NCBI GenBank assembly: GCA_024305405.1
Contig: JAKNDB010000109.1
Coordinates: 1-64,000, forward strand
Direction of reading: 5' to 3'
Source of the DNA: Dirofilaria immitis
Lineage: Eukaryota > Nematoda > Chromadorea > Rhabditida > Onchocercidae
DNA length: 64,000 nucleotides
Made by a program: the position numbers and the translations under genes. Positions 63,757 through 64,000 of this stretch are shown here, piece by piece. The notes beneath the pieces were generated by a model. The model saw nothing but the letters and a program-made list of their open reading frames with translations, was not told where the DNA came from and made no database searches. The stretch's first letter is position 1; each line of letters begins with the position of its first letter.

Positions 63757-64000
63757 GTAAGCTTTGAGTTTTGAATTAAAGGTATGGTAAAATCATGAGA
63801 AAAACTGATCATTTTTGAATGGTGGAAGATTTCCGATTGTGTAGTTCCATTTCCTAGACGGTGATGACTTCTGGATAATCGATCATAAATTATCAAAAAC
63901 CGAAGCGAAATCAATTGGTTGATAATAGTAATTGAAAACGGAGAATGATATAAGAATTCTTACGTGAGAATTTGAAATCGCTAAAACCAAAGTGATCGAC
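63757..64000. other. intron of USP copy B running off the window
   Basis: After the donor GATGGA|GTAAGC no further exon is seen before the end of the window. The catalytic His exon, homologous to 49425-49799 of copy A, is expected downstream. Confidence 0.5.

Overview
The window is AT-rich eukaryotic DNA, most likely from a nematode. Introns are short to medium and many end in TTTCAG-type acceptors. Intergenic DNA is packed with simple repeats and A/T homopolymers. The one long conserved gene is the single-type laminin beta chain that nematodes carry (C. elegans lam-1). I cannot name the species; a spirurid-type worm is only a guess. No bacterial genes, tRNAs, rRNAs or CRISPR arrays were seen.

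Layout. (1) 421-9186, minus strand: the 5' part of a membrane-anchored (MACIT, type XIII/XXIII/XXV-like) collagen. Its first exon encodes the cytosolic tail and membrane segment. An intron of about 8.2 kb follows, then a small exon with a furin-like RHRR site and a CxC-Pro-Gly start of the triple helix. The rest lies left of the window. (2) 9.2-18.2 kb: repeat-rich DNA with at most one or two weak candidate exons, plus an orphan membrane-protein-like terminal exon at 18178-18446. (3) 18845-30368, minus strand: a near-complete laminin beta gene in 33 recognisable exons. It encodes the LN domain, LE repeats, a beta-type IV domain, more LE repeats, the coiled coil with the beta knob, and the C-terminal YSTC cysteine. 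Only the signal-peptide exon is missing. (4) 30.4-40.9 kb: intergenic DNA with minisatellites and a flanking repeat of the next locus. (5) 40.9-64 kb, plus strand: a tandem array of USP26/29/37-like deubiquitinase genes. Copy A (40941-50049) is complete. Copy B (54336 to beyond the window) lacks its 3' end. A relic last exon at 52.3 kb and repeated flanks show that the array once held more copies.

The array is the most unusual part. Both copies keep an N-terminal region resembling the PH-like domain of USP37, the Cys box (NLGNTCYMNS), the DAHEF box and the zinc-finger CxxC pairs. Their large insertions inside the catalytic domain have diverged completely. Copy A's insert carries an NLS-like stretch and an OTU-like fold whose catalytic Cys and His positions are replaced, so one polypeptide appears to combine a live USP with a dead OTU. 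Copy B's insert carries a UIM and six 42-44-residue repeats, each with a SUMO-interaction-like core (KVDVETVEE).

A caution for any reader: about 15 single-base deficits, mostly in short A/T runs, interrupt otherwise perfect reading frames in all four genes, including the essential laminin gene. They look like consensus errors in homopolymers, so none of these genes should be called a pseudogene on this evidence alone.
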